DNA of 64,000 bases, from positions 1 through 64,000 of IMG/VR virus record IMGVR_UViG_3300009545_000020; one strand, 5' to 3'. The position numbers were made by a program, and so were the translations under genes. The stretch comes from a virus. Below the pieces are notes generated by a model that worked only from the letters and a program-made list of their open reading frames with translations, was not told the origin of the DNA and made no database searches. This document shows, piece by piece, positions 16,501 through 25,753 of this stretch (the first letter of the stretch is position 1; each line of letters starts with the position of its first letter).

Positions 16501-16981
16501 TGAAGCCCGCAGTGATCCGGAGCACGCTGCCCGAATCGAGTACCTTGGGAGAAGAGAACTTGACGGCCGAGACCAGCACGCCGGTCGTCGCACCCTTGGC
16601 CGACGACGACGACATGAAGCCGCCGTAGATCGTCTTCGTGGCGTTCATCGTGAACTCGGCGCGGCTCGCGGAGTTGTCGAGCGCACCAGCTGCTACGGTG
16701 CCTGGCACGAATGCCACGCGCGTCGTCTCGGCGTAGGCCGTTGACTCGGTCGCGGCGGCCGGCAACGTCGCGGCCGTCACGCCTGCGCTCGGGGTGTAGT
16801 TGCCCTCGTAGATTCCGATGTACCAGGTACCGACTTGCGACGTTCCTTTGAACTCGGTAGTGAGGAAGTGGTTGAGGCCCTCGGTTGGAACGAGGTTCGA
16901 GATCCATTCGGACTCGACGACTTCGCCGCCTTTGAGGACTTCGACGAGATAGCGGAATCCGCCACGTAGTTGATCGATCAC
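16484..16981 (-). CDS. Structural protein of unknown role
   Basis: A 165-residue protein (MIDQLRGGFRYLVEVLKGGE start) with a beta-rich, Ala/Thr/Gly composition, coupled by ATGA to the upstream stabilisation-type gene. Resembles small fibre-associated proteins in phage late operons in general character only. Confidence 0.58.
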   Translation of the reverse strand: MIDQLRGGFRYLVEVLKGGEVVESEWISNLVPTEGLNHFLTTEFKGTSQVGTWYIGIYEGNYTPSAGVTAATLPAAATESTAYAETTRVAFVPGTVAAGALDNSASRAEFTMNATKTIYGGFMSSSSAKGATTGVLVSAVKFSSPKVLDSGSVLRITAGFTLTSN

Positions 16982-18240
16982 AGCACTGTTTCCTTTCGAA
17001 CGATTTCCGCTTCCATGAAGCTACCTGCGGCAGCAACATCCGGCCCAGTACCGAAGAGCGTCGATGTCACGCGCTTCATGCCGTCAGCATCTCGGTACAA
17101 CGTCGCGCCGGCCTTCGCCGTCGGGACTCCGATGGTCTTGTCTTGCGGGTATTCGACCGACCCGTCTTCATGCGCCACGACATAGCCGTTCGGACTCATC
17201 CACCAGACATCGGTCGTATCCGGCGAGCGCGCGCTGCTGCGCGCGTATCCCGCGTATGGGGACTTCACCGAGAGCTGGGAATCATCGATCGGGTCGGGCA
17301 ACCAGTAGGTCTTGTCGGCGACGATGAACACGCCACCACCACAGGGTTCGAGAACCGAGATCACCTCGGGGAACGGGATGTATCCCTTCGCCGGGTTGTA
17401 GAGGCCGAACGCATAGGGCTCCGAATAGAAGAGCACCGTGCCGCTCGCGACCAGCAAACGCCCATTGAACGCCCTCACGATGTTGCCCGGCGGCATCTGC
17501 TGCATCAGCACGGTCTGGCACCGGCCGCCGAGCGTCGGGATCACCGTGATGCTGGTCGTCGCGCCTGCGCTGTAGTTCTGCGCCGTGCCGGTGCTGAGCA
17601 GGAGGTCGCTGTTGACCGGGCTCATGTAGATCCGCGCGTAGCCCGCAGGGATGTTCGAGATCGTGATCTTCCCGTTCGCCGGTACCTCGACTTGCACAGG
17701 CACCGTCGAGCCCGACTCCTCGCCCGTGGCCTGGTTGACCGCGGTGAGGCAGACCAGGTAGACGCCGGCCGGCAGCGAGCCCCCTGAGAGCCCCGAGACG
17801 CCCGGTTCCGGGCTGAGCCGCGGCACCCCTACGCTGAAGTCGGCCGCGCCCTGCACGCGCCCGATAGCGGCCCCGTTGGAGTAGTAGGTGCTGCCGTCGC
17901 CCGGAGAGGCGTAGGAGACCGGGGCGGCCGGGTCGAGACCGCCGCGCACAGCTGTCGGCACCGCGGCGGCCGAGAGCGCATACAGCGTGCCGTTGTCGAC
18001 GAAGAACGCAGACCCGTCCTCGTCGCCCCACAGGCTGTGTGCCTTGGTCGCGTCGATCACCCGTGTGTAGCCCAGTCGGCGCTTGAGCGTGCCGGCTTCG
18101 GTGATGTCCGCGTTTACGGCGTGGCGCAGGAACGTCTGCTTGCCCGACGCGTTGCGCTGTTCGAGCTGCGTCGGCGGCAGGCGGTTGTTCACGCCGGCCG
18201 GGAACGGTCCGAGCGGGGCGGGGCGGAATGGCGCGGTCAT
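16978..18240 (-). CDS. Tail stabilisation-like beta-propeller protein
   Basis: A 420-residue beta-rich protein with the opening pattern FPAGVNNRLPP and repeats such as GYTRVIDATKAHSLWGDEDG and VWWMSPNGYVVAHEDGS. This layout is typical of the podovirus protein that sits between the portal/adaptor and the tail needle or fibres (P22 gp10-like role). Overlaps both neighbouring genes by 4 nt. Assignment is by composition and context, so role is moderately sure. Confidence 0.55.
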   Translation of the reverse strand: MTAPFRPAPLGPFPAGVNNRLPPTQLEQRNASGKQTFLRHAVNADITEAGTLKRRLGYTRVIDATKAHSLWGDEDGSAFFVDNGTLYALSAAAVPTAVRGGLDPAAPVSYASPGDGSTYYSNGAAIGRVQGAADFSVGVPRLSPEPGVSGLSGGSLPAGVYLVCLTAVNQATGEESGSTVPVQVEVPANGKITISNIPAGYARIYMSPVNSDLLLSTGTAQNYSAGATTSITVIPTLGGRCQTVLMQQMPPGNIVRAFNGRLLVASGTVLFYSEPYAFGLYNPAKGYIPFPEVISVLEPCGGGVFIVADKTYWLPDPIDDSQLSVKSPYAGYARSSARSPDTTDVWWMSPNGYVVAHEDGSVEYPQDKTIGVPTAKAGATLYRDADGMKRVTSTLFGTGPDVAAAGSFMEAEIVRKETVL

Positions 18241-18416
18241 GTCGGGATGTAGTTGTCGAACTGCGCGTCGAACTCGGCGGCCGGGAGCGTGAACCAGACG
18301 TTCGTGTCAACGGCGCGGATCACCTTCATGGCGGCCGAGCCGTCCCACGAATAGGCGAGCGCCACCATGGATTCATAGATCTTCCCGGTCGCACGGCAGA
18401 CGTACATCTCGCTCAT
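18237..18416 (-). CDS. Hypothetical 59-residue late protein
   Basis: Start chosen at 18416 (MSEMYVCRATGK) because this ATG overlaps the tailspike stop by the ATGA rule used across the operon; the longer form at 18464 would overlap the tailspike by 50 nt. The stop overlaps the next gene. Contains an aromatic C-terminal half (NVWFTLPAAEFDAQFDNYI). Unknown. Confidence 0.6.
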   Translation of the reverse strand: MSEMYVCRATGKIYESMVALAYSWDGSAAMKVIRAVDTNVWFTLPAAEFDAQFDNYIPT

Positions 18417-21400
18417 AGCTTCCAGAACTCCATCGGGTGATCGGCGCTCGGTTGAACGAGCCATGCATCGAACTCAGCCACGTACTTCGGTCGACCGAAG
18501 TTCATCTCGCCCGCGGCATAGTTCGTGTAGTTGCTCGTGCCGGTGAGCGCATGACGCGCCCAGGTCCACGTCCCCGAAACAAGGTCTGCGAACGTCGTGG
18601 CACCGGCCGGGCGGCTGAGTTCGAAGTACCCAGTCGGCGGAGTCGTCGATGTATCGAGGATGATGAAGGTGTCGGTCTTGTTCGCCGAACGGCCTTGACC
18701 GTTGCGATGCTCGATACCGAAACCACCCATCGTGACCGGACCGGTCCCCGTGAAGTTGATGACGCTGAAGCCCGCGGGGATGTTGTTGGCGTCGCAGATG
18801 CAGAGGTTCGAGCCCGCATACGCGGAGCCCCATTGCACGCCGGCCAGGATCGCGTCGAAGACCGGGTCATAGACACCGCCCGCTTCGTTCGAGTGCGGGT
18901 ACAGGCCCGAGACTTGGTCAACGCTGCCCCAGTTGCCGACCCGCGCAGCCATCGTGCCGGACTGCCACGTGTTTGCGGAATTCGTGTAGTCGAAGGTGAA
19001 GTAGTTGGTACCGTTGTCCGACGGGAAGCGGATGAACAGCTTGCGCTTCGTGTCCTTGACGAAGCATTGAACGATAGACGACGGCGTGATGGTCCCGGAG
19101 TCTCCGAAGCGGCTCCAAGTCTTCGAGACGAGATTGAACGCGTGCGCCTGCGCAGCGCTGATCGCACCGGAGCCAACAGCAGAGCCATAGGCTTGAACGA
19201 TGCAAGGACTGCTTGCTTCGTTGCTGTCGAGAGCCAGCAAGTTGAAGTACATGTGCTGACTGGCGGGACGATTTGCGATGTCTTCGCCGTGCACGGTGTC
19301 AGCGGTCGCCACTGGGTCGACGCGCGACGGAGCGAGCATCAGCTCCCATGCGTTCGTGCTCGCGCGCCAGGCAATGACACCGTCATAGCCCGTGTCGCCG
19401 TGACCACCGCCATAGACGACGTACAGGAGATCGCTCAACGCACCGTTGGCGTCGTAGATCCGAACGAGTTGCGCACTACCCCACGCACCCAGCACCTTCG
19501 GCAAGTTGAATTGAACATCGCCCGCGGTGAAGCCGCTGCCGTTCGCAGCGGTGTCGTTCGGCACGCTCGATCCGAGCTGGCCGATAGTGCCGGCGGCCGG
19601 GAGCGTGAACGGCCAGTCATTCGGGCATGCCGGCATCACTGCCGAGTTGCCAGCTGCGAAGATGATCTGACCGAAGTCCATGTAATACGAAGCTGCGGGC
19701 GGGATCGCCCCCAACTCCATATTCAAGTACCCAGTCAGGGACACAGCATTCCAACCCGGCAATGCCGTTGTCCAGGTGTTCTCCGTCGGACCGCTGGAAC
19801 CGAAGATGATTGCTTCGTTGGTCTTCGAGATGACCTTGGTGTAGACCGTCTCTTTGAACTTCGCTGCGTACAACTCGACAGTGGTGTCTTGCACACCCGT
19901 AGCAGTGGGGTTGCCAGTCGGGTCCCAGTTGTGGCCCGCCTTGACGTGCAAGAGGAACGTCACCCACTGACCGCTCGGGTTTTCGTAGGCGGACCCGACC
20001 GGAGCATCTGCCGTGCCGTTGATCGCGGTGAGGTCGTACGGACCGCCAGGCTGGAGGGAATGGTTCGTGCCTTCGATGAGTCGGCCTGCGAGTCCGCCGT
20101 TGACCGAATACGCCGCGATGGCAACGACGGGTTCCGGAGTCGACGGGATCTGATAGCGCGTGCCGCCCGGCCCGTACCCCATGGCCAGCTGCTGCGGCAC
20201 CGTCATCTGCGACTGCAGCATGAAAGTCTTGCGACCCCAGCGATTGTCATTGTTGTAGTTGGGGACGTTCAGAGCCAGCATGCGCGGGTCGACGTACTGG
20301 CGCCACTGCAGCCAGAATTCATCCCCGTCCCACACGTTCGAGCGAAGAACGCTGTCGATATTGACCGGGCCGTAGTCACTCGGCCGCCACGTGGGGTGAG
20401 CAGCTTGTTCGTCAGCATGTCCGTACCACGCATACCCGAAGGCTTGGCCACCATGCGGGAAATTGGTTTGGTCGTTGACGCTCCGCAGGATCTTGCCCGG
20501 CTTGTTGATGTCGTCGACCACGCGCCCGGTACTGTCCGCCTTCAACGCGGAGAACAGTCGCGACCAGTTCACTCCGCACTGGTGACCGATATAGACGGTG
20601 TTCGCCGCCACCCAGTCCTTTTGTGCTCCGTACAGTGGCTGACCACTCTGGGCTTGATAGGTCACGGTCAGAGTGTTGCCCGACTTGGCGGTGACGAGCC
20701 ACAGGTTGTTCTGTTGATCGGCGAACTCGGCCGTGGTGTGCACGTAGTAACTGCCGTATGGCGCGCCCGTCATCGGGTTCGTCGCGGCCGGGTCGGGCCA
20801 ATAGGTGGCGTCATTTATCGTCACCGGCCGCGGCCCAACGCCACCACTGACCAACAAGTCCGAAGTGATCTTCGCCCCGAGCGCGTAGAAGCGCATCGCG
20901 GTACCCAGCACCGGCACCGTGACCTTGGAAGGATGAAGGGCCGTACCCGCTTCGAGCACACCGGCCGAAGACCCCGTCAGGAACGACGTGATCTCTTCCT
21001 TGGCGCTGATGTCATGCGACCAGACAACACCGGCCGCGGTAGATCGGGCCGTGTAGTCAGCAGAGACAGACGGAGGAGGAGCTGGCGGCGCGGCTACGAG
21101 AAACGTGGCGGCGTCGATATAAAACGTCGCGCCATCCCCCCTGGTAATACGCCACGATTGCGACGTGCCGTTGATCTGTTCTTTGATCGATGCAATCGAG
21201 TAGCCGACGATGTATCGCTTGAACCAAGCGAACACGCTGGCGCACAGCGCTTCGGACGTTGGCCCGAACCACTTACGCCCCGAGTTGTCGGTATTGAGTC
21301 CCGACTTGATCTGGAATGGGCTGAAGGTATTCGCTCCGAGACAGAACGCATTCAGCAAGTGACTGGCCAAGAAGAGACCACGCTGGCCGTCGTCCGCCAG

Positions 21401-23194
21401 CGCGTACATCGGGTTGGTGAAGCCGCACTCGGTTACGTCGAAGCCGCCCCAAGTACCGCCGAGCGAGATGACTTCCTCCATCGCTTCCGCGATGCAGCCT
21501 TTGTTCGAGCTGAAGAGCGCGTCGCCGACGTTCGACGTGTTGGCCGACATTTCGTTCGGCGAGCAGTCATAGGGGTGAGCCCCCCAGCTGTCGAATGTCT
21601 GATATCCCTTGACGCTGGTGTTGACTGCGCCGCTCGCGTTCAGGAACGTGCGAACGCCTTTCAGTGCATCGCCTGACCCGATCCACCCGGCCGAGACGAT
21701 GACGAACCGCGAGTCGACCGCTTTCGCGGCGGTCTTGATCGTGTGGTGAATATCGACCAGCTGCGCCATCGAGCCGGTGAAGAAGTTGCCGCCGGCCGGT
21801 TCATTCCAGCACTCGACTCGATCGATCGTTCCGTACCCGTATCGAGTCAGGAACGTCGTGACGAACGCCGACAGATCGGCGAGGTTCGCCCAGGGCACTC
21901 CCGTGAACTCGTCCGTGATACTCGGGTTGGTCGACTTGACCCGCGGAGTCCCGAAGAACGAGATCGTGATCTTCAGCCCGAGCGCAGCCGCGGCAGCGAT
22001 GCGCGCGTCGTACCAGGTCCAGGTCGGATTCGCTGGGTCGGAGATGATCGACTGCGCCGGGCCGGCCGCGCCGACGTGCGTGCCGTTCGCCAAAGTGCCG
22101 ACGCCATCTTCCCAGCCGAATGCCCGCAGGCCCCCGATGCTGCCGGCGTAGGCCGGCGCGGAATACTGCGTGCCGTAGCCGCCAGCCGGGCCAGGCCACC
22201 CCGGCTCGACTGGGCGGATGAACGTCGCAGGGAAGACCCTCGGACCGTTGTAGAGGCGTTCGGCACCGCGCCAGGCCCCCGGCGGGTTCGTGCCGGCGAT
22301 CTCCAGCATCCGCCAGCAGCCGAGGCCGCCCTTGCGGCCGGGACTGCCGCTTACGCCGCCCGAGCCACCGGAGCCATAGGCCGTGTTGATGATGCTGTCG
22401 GTAGCACCAGCGGAGTACGAGTCAGCCTTGCCGTTGTAGCCCTGGGTCCAGCTGAAGCCGGGGTTGTTGCCGCCCGCCCCTGCATCGGCACCGCCGTTCA
22501 CGCCCTGGTTGTTGACCCCGGCGTTGCCGTTGATCGAATCAGCGGCGCCACCGAAGCCACCCGTGCCGGCGGTCGAATTCGAACGGGTCGATTCATAGAA
22601 GCCGCCCCCGCCGCCGCTCGCGCCAGGTACGACGTTCCCCGCGGTGATGTAGCTCGCGATGTCGCCGGGGAAGTTGCCCGTGCCACCACGCGTACCGACC
22701 GCGTTGCTGCCAGCTCCGCCGACCATCTCACCGTTGGGCGAGCTGGCACCGTTGCCACCGTTCACACCCACCGCGCTGAACCCGCGCGCGCCGCCGCGTA
22801 GCGACTGCAGAAGTACGGTCGTGTTGTTGGCCAGCACGGCATAGGCCGTGCTGTTCTGGGCATTTACACCGTCGGTCGACGACGGAGCATTCGCCCGTCC
22901 AGGGGTGCCCAACAAGCCGTTGTAGAAGTCGATTGCCTTCGTCGTCGCCGGCAGGTTGTATAGCTTCCCGAGGCTCGCCGAGCCGACGTACTCGCCGGCC
23001 GAGCCGCCGCCACCGCCACCGCCAGCGGTCTTGCCGCCGCCACCGGGGCCGCCCGGAGCGATGCCCTGCAGGCGCACCTGGGTCACGCCAGGCGTGATCG
23101 GCACCCGCACCGTGGTTCCGGGCAGGATGATCAGGTGGGCCTGGGTCTGGTAGGCGGTCTCGATCGCCTGCGCCAGTACGCCAGTCGAGATCAC
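18413..23194 (-). CDS. Large tailspike with glycoside hydrolase-like and beta-propeller modules
   Basis: A 1593-residue protein. Residues ~40-320 are extremely Gly-rich, a fibre or adhesin-like stalk. Residues ~330-700 resemble a clan GH-A (beta/alpha)8 glycosidase: CWNEPAGGN near residue 460 supplies an Asn-Glu pair (acid/base) and DVTECGF near 587 the likely nucleophile Glu. Residues ~700-1190 look like jelly-roll carbohydrate-binding modules. The C terminus (~1200-1593) has Kelch/galactose-oxidase-like repeats (VVYGGGHGDTGYDGVIAW). Best read as a capsule or exopolysaccharide depolymerase. Catalytic assignment is by motif only. Confidence 0.75.
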   Translation of the reverse strand: MISTGVLAQAIETAYQTQAHLIILPGTTVRVPITPGVTQVRLQGIAPGGPGGGGKTAGGGGGGGSAGEYVGSASLGKLYNLPATTKAIDFYNGLLGTPGRANAPSSTDGVNAQNSTAYAVLANNTTVLLQSLRGGARGFSAVGVNGGNGASSPNGEMVGGAGSNAVGTRGGTGNFPGDIASYITAGNVVPGASGGGGGFYESTRSNSTAGTGGFGGAADSINGNAGVNNQGVNGGADAGAGGNNPGFSWTQGYNGKADSYSAGATDSIINTAYGSGGSGGVSGSPGRKGGLGCWRMLEIAGTNPPGAWRGAERLYNGPRVFPATFIRPVEPGWPGPAGGYGTQYSAPAYAGSIGGLRAFGWEDGVGTLANGTHVGAAGPAQSIISDPANPTWTWYDARIAAAAALGLKITISFFGTPRVKSTNPSITDEFTGVPWANLADLSAFVTTFLTRYGYGTIDRVECWNEPAGGNFFTGSMAQLVDIHHTIKTAAKAVDSRFVIVSAGWIGSGDALKGVRTFLNASGAVNTSVKGYQTFDSWGAHPYDCSPNEMSANTSNVGDALFSSNKGCIAEAMEEVISLGGTWGGFDVTECGFTNPMYALADDGQRGLFLASHLLNAFCLGANTFSPFQIKSGLNTDNSGRKWFGPTSEALCASVFAWFKRYIVGYSIASIKEQINGTSQSWRITRGDGATFYIDAATFLVAAPPAPPPSVSADYTARSTAAGVVWSHDISAKEEITSFLTGSSAGVLEAGTALHPSKVTVPVLGTAMRFYALGAKITSDLLVSGGVGPRPVTINDATYWPDPAATNPMTGAPYGSYYVHTTAEFADQQNNLWLVTAKSGNTLTVTYQAQSGQPLYGAQKDWVAANTVYIGHQCGVNWSRLFSALKADSTGRVVDDINKPGKILRSVNDQTNFPHGGQAFGYAWYGHADEQAAHPTWRPSDYGPVNIDSVLRSNVWDGDEFWLQWRQYVDPRMLALNVPNYNNDNRWGRKTFMLQSQMTVPQQLAMGYGPGGTRYQIPSTPEPVVAIAAYSVNGGLAGRLIEGTNHSLQPGGPYDLTAINGTADAPVGSAYENPSGQWVTFLLHVKAGHNWDPTGNPTATGVQDTTVELYAAKFKETVYTKVISKTNEAIIFGSSGPTENTWTTALPGWNAVSLTGYLNMELGAIPPAASYYMDFGQIIFAAGNSAVMPACPNDWPFTLPAAGTIGQLGSSVPNDTAANGSGFTAGDVQFNLPKVLGAWGSAQLVRIYDANGALSDLLYVVYGGGHGDTGYDGVIAWRASTNAWELMLAPSRVDPVATADTVHGEDIANRPASQHMYFNLLALDSNEASSPCIVQAYGSAVGSGAISAAQAHAFNLVSKTWSRFGDSGTITPSSIVQCFVKDTKRKLFIRFPSDNGTNYFTFDYTNSANTWQSGTMAARVGNWGSVDQVSGLYPHSNEAGGVYDPVFDAILAGVQWGSAYAGSNLCICDANNIPAGFSVINFTGTGPVTMGGFGIEHRNGQGRSANKTDTFIILDTSTTPPTGYFELSRPAGATTFADLVSGTWTWARHALTGTSNYTNYAAGEMNFGRPKYVAEFDAWLVQPSADHPMEFWKL

Positions 23195-23799
23195 GGCTTA
23201 CCCCCCACCATGTCGTAGACGTTGGTTGCCGTCGGGACCAGCGTGCACCAGGGATTCGCAGCGCCGCTCGTGCGTGCCTCATTGACCGTCACGCCAGAGG
23301 CAGCGGCGAAGGTCATGGTCCCCTTGGCCTCGACGCGCCGCATGAACCCGAGCGGGACGGTCAGTACCGGGGAACTGGTGCAGATGAGCGGCGCCTGTGC
23401 GTCCGCCGTGGTCAGAACTCGATCCGCCGACACCGGGATCGGAGTCAGGACCGAACCGGCGTCAACATACTGCTTGGTCGCTGGCTGCAGCGCTGCAGTT
23501 GGATCGGCCGCGAGCACGAGCGGACCGGTCATCGTGTCGCCGCCCTTCGCGACCTTGCCGCTGACTGACGAGGTCAGCGCGGACACTGCCGACGACAGCG
23601 TACTCAGTGCGTTGGATAGCGCTGTGTTGATCGTGGTGAGATCAACCGAGGCCGCATCGGTGAGGCCCGCATAGGTCGATGACCCTCCCCCACCGCCACC
23701 GCCGGTGAGGTTGATCGTGACTGCGCCGATGCGCATGCCGGTGATCGCGCCGCTCGAATCGCGGATGAACTCAGCTTGTCCGACTTCACCGAATGCCAT
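23191..23799 (-). CDS. Short tail fibre or fibre-anchor protein
   Basis: A 202-residue protein with a Gly-run (GGGGGGG) then STYAGLTDAASVDLTTINT, nearly repeated in the larger fibre at 30432-32600. The shared segment is probably a virion-attachment or trimerisation module. The centre has the fibre-type pattern GGDTMTGPLVLAADPTA and the end is beta-rich. Its stop overlaps the tailspike start, suggesting that the two proteins work in one appendage. Confidence 0.68.
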   Translation of the reverse strand: MAFGEVGQAEFIRDSSGAITGMRIGAVTINLTGGGGGGGSSTYAGLTDAASVDLTTINTALSNALSTLSSAVSALTSSVSGKVAKGGDTMTGPLVLAADPTAALQPATKQYVDAGSVLTPIPVSADRVLTTADAQAPLICTSSPVLTVPLGFMRRVEAKGTMTFAAASGVTVNEARTSGAANPWCTLVPTATNVYDMVGGKP

Positions 23800-23820
23800 G
23801 ATGATCTTCCTTACTTCTTA

Positions 23821-23834
23821 CTTAGACGTTAGAG
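23821..23834 (-). promoter_or_regulatory. TCTAA-type intergenic site
   Basis: Minus strand CTCTAACGTCTAAG, overlapping the stop codon of the adaptor gene and followed by AAGTAAGGAAG before the fibre gene at 23799. The same CTCTAACGTCTAA core occurs on the plus strand at 55157-55169. Confidence 0.5.
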
Positions 23835-24470
23835 GCCGCCATAAGCGATGAGGCCGGGCTTGTAGTTGCGGCGCTCCAGTTCGAGCTTCGCTTCGGCACA
23901 GCGCGACCTGAACCGCGCTGCAAACGATTCACTCCGCGTGCGGTTGTATGTGTCCGCGTCGTCCTTCAGGTACGCCAGCTCGAACATCCCATCGATCAAG
24001 TACGCCACGTACTCGTCGCGGATCTCGAACGACGACGTGCTGTCGACGATAGAGGTAAGAGGCAGACGCCCGACTGTGAGATTGATCGTCGTGTTCGCGC
24101 TCGGCCGATCGACGGCGCGCAGCATGTTCTCGCTCTCGCCGATGACGAAGTAATTCAGGTTCGCCGTACGCGAGAACCCGCGCACTGTCGGGTCCGTATG
24201 GTTGTAGATCTTGTAGTCACGAAGCGCCGTGAGATCCTTCGCGTCGAACACCCGCAAGATCCGCGGATCGAGCGCGGTGTACGTGTCGGTCGGCGTCACG
24301 ACGATCGAGCAGATCGAAGACACGCTGTCGCGAATGCCGTCGGTCAGCCGCGCGAACGTGATCTGCGCTTCGTCCATGTACCCATAGATCTCGTCGTCGG
24401 CCCACATCGGCGGGTCGGCCTTGTCGCCCGACTGACTGCGGAACTTCGCGAGGAGTTGAACCGGAGTCAT
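23829..24470 (-). CDS. Head-tail adaptor-like protein
   Basis: A 213-residue, mainly helical protein with the start MTPVQLLAKFRSQSGDK and a helix-rich end (ARFRSRCAEAKLELERR). Size and pattern (a short N-terminal helix, WADDEIYGYMDEAQ, then LTALRDYKIYN) fit the podovirus adaptor/DUF6682-type proteins that bind beneath the portal. Overlaps the spanin gene by ATGA. Family call from memory. Confidence 0.58.
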   Translation of the reverse strand: MTPVQLLAKFRSQSGDKADPPMWADDEIYGYMDEAQITFARLTDGIRDSVSSICSIVVTPTDTYTALDPRILRVFDAKDLTALRDYKIYNHTDPTVRGFSRTANLNYFVIGESENMLRAVDRPSANTTINLTVGRLPLTSIVDSTSSFEIRDEYVAYLIDGMFELAYLKDDADTYNRTRSESFAARFRSRCAEAKLELERRNYKPGLIAYGGL

Positions 24471-25057
24471 GGCGTTACCAGGTCGAATGAAGCGGGGGGT
24501 TGGGAAGCCGGCAACATGAACCCGGCACGAAGACCCCCACCCCCCGCTGGGGATCGGTCAACGTTCTTCTTGATCGAACGGATGTAGCTCTGCAGACCGA
24601 TCACTTTGTTGGCGTCGGACTCAGCTCCTGCAGCCACCTGTTGATATTGGCCGACGCACTCGCTGAAGCGCCGACTGACTTCGGCGGCGTCATCAATGAG
24701 GCGTCCGGGTCCGGGATCACTGGCGCTGGGGGCACTACGGGCAGCGGCGAGAAGCTGCTGCAGCCGGCGAACGCTTGACTGAGCAGCAGAAGCAGCGGAA
24801 GCAGCAGCTTCCGCACGTTGAACGTCCTGAACATGTGCACTCTCCACGTTGGCCCGGACACTCGCGTCCTCTGCCTTTTGCTTTTCGACGGCAGCATCGA
24901 GATCCTTCTGGGCCTGCTCGCGCATCGCGGTCTGGCCGTCCGCCACGCCGTCGCGGTACTGGTTGTGCCCGTAGCTCCAGACGGCCAGGCCGGCGCACGC
25001 CAGCGCGAGCGCGGCGATGATCAGGTCGGTCTTGATACTGGAGAACGCGGCGAACAT
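24467..25057 (-). CDS. Rz: Inner-membrane spanin (i-spanin, Rz-like)
   Basis: Start chosen at 25057 (MFAAFSSIKTD...) where GGTGG precedes it and the gene begins just after the stop of the endopeptidase-like gene. A single N-terminal membrane anchor (IIAALALACAGLAVWSYG) is followed by a long periplasmic helical region rich in Ala/Gln/Glu, typical of Rz. A lipoprotein gene is embedded in another frame, the classical Rz/Rz1 pattern. Acts in the last step of lysis by fusing inner and outer membranes. Confidence 0.85.
   Translation of the reverse strand: MFAAFSSIKTDLIIAALALACAGLAVWSYGHNQYRDGVADGQTAMREQAQKDLDAAVEKQKAEDASVRANVESAHVQDVQRAEAAASAASAAQSSVRRLQQLLAAARSAPSASDPGPGRLIDDAAEVSRRFSECVGQYQQVAAGAESDANKVIGLQSYIRSIKKNVDRSPAGGGGLRAGFMLPASQPPASFDLVTP
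24601..24834 (-). CDS. Rz1: Embedded outer-membrane spanin (o-spanin, Rz1-like)
   Basis: This 77-residue gene lies wholly inside the i-spanin gene in a different frame. It begins MFRTFNVRKLLLPLLLLLS and has the lipobox AFAG-C at residues ~22-26, followed by a Pro-rich stretch (SPLPVVPPAPVIPDP), as in Rz1 proteins. The mature lipoprotein would sit in the outer membrane and meet Rz across the periplasm. Confidence 0.86.
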   Translation of the reverse strand: MFRTFNVRKLLLPLLLLLSQAFAGCSSFSPLPVVPPAPVIPDPDASLMTPPKSVGASASASANINRWLQELSPTPTK

Positions 25058-25058
25058 C

Positions 25059-25460
25059 TCAGCCCACCGTGATCGCGATGTCTTCGCCCGCGGACTTCGC
25101 GGCTTGGAGCTGGGCAAACAGGGCATTGAATGCCGCGCGCGAGTTGCCGATGAAATCGGTCGACCGCGTCTGCCCGACGAGAATGCAGCCGTCGGTGTCT
25201 CCCGAGGAGTTCCCCGGATGAATGCGGATGCCGATGAAGTTCGGCACGTCGATCAGCAGCGGCAGCATCGTCTTGAAGCGCGGGCTGAACGTTATGTCGA
25301 CTTTGTAGTTGCCAGCGGGAATCGCGGTCTCACCGTAGATCTTTACCCCGTTGGGGCGGACCACGTCTTCGAGCGTGTAGCACTCGAACTTGCCATTGAT
25401 CGCGAGTTCTCCGATCGTCGAGTCCGAGCTGAAGTTCTTGCGAGCCAGAGTGAGCTTCAT
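25059..25460 (-). CDS. DUF5675-like lysis-cassette protein
   Basis: A 133-residue protein beginning MKLTLARKNFSSDSTIGEL, with CYTLEDVVRPNGVKIYGETA, IPAGNYKV and GIRIHPGNSSGDTDGCI. These are the hallmarks I associate with the DUF5675 family, found where phages often encode the endolysin; the His and Cys residues recall L,D-transpeptidase-like folds. It sits between holin-like and spanin genes, so a cell-wall role is likely. No other endolysin is visible in the window. Confidence 0.7.
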   Translation of the reverse strand: MKLTLARKNFSSDSTIGELAINGKFECYTLEDVVRPNGVKIYGETAIPAGNYKVDITFSPRFKTMLPLLIDVPNFIGIRIHPGNSSGDTDGCILVGQTRSTDFIGNSRAAFNALFAQLQAAKSAGEDIAITVG

Positions 25461-25753
25461 AGATTGCCAGCCTTCGAATTCATGTATGCCGGTGGAACAA
25501 ACTTGACGCCGCGCTGATGAGTGACGCTGAGATGAGAGATAGCGGTACCGATCGCAGCCATCGAGTCGATGTCGACAGTCTTCGTCACGAGCAGCTTGGC
25601 AATCGCAACGATCAATCCGGCCCCGAGGAATCCATGCAGAGCGACGTAGTCAATGCGCTGAGTCTTGTAGTGCAGCTTCACCATGCGAAGGAAGTACGCT
25701 GCGAAGCAAACGCACCCTAGCGCCGCAGCGCTGTATGCGAAGAACTCCATCAT
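25457..25753 (-). CDS. Holin-like small membrane protein
   Basis: A 98-residue protein with two hydrophobic segments (residues ~4-22 and ~42-58) separated by a basic loop. It is coupled by ATGA to the endopeptidase-like gene and overlaps the upstream membrane protein by ATGA. Size, topology and place fit a holin or pinholin. Which of the two adjacent membrane genes is the holin or antiholin is not resolvable. Confidence 0.62.
   Translation of the reverse strand: MMEFFAYSAAALGCVCFAAYFLRMVKLHYKTQRIDYVALHGFLGAGLIVAIAKLLVTKTVDIDSMAAIGTAISHLSVTHQRGVKFVPPAYMNSKAGNL

Noticed and set aside
18437-21676. 1079-codon plus-strand ORF opposite the tailspike
   Set aside because: Arg/Val-rich shadow with no domain pattern; the minus frame has clear tailspike motifs.
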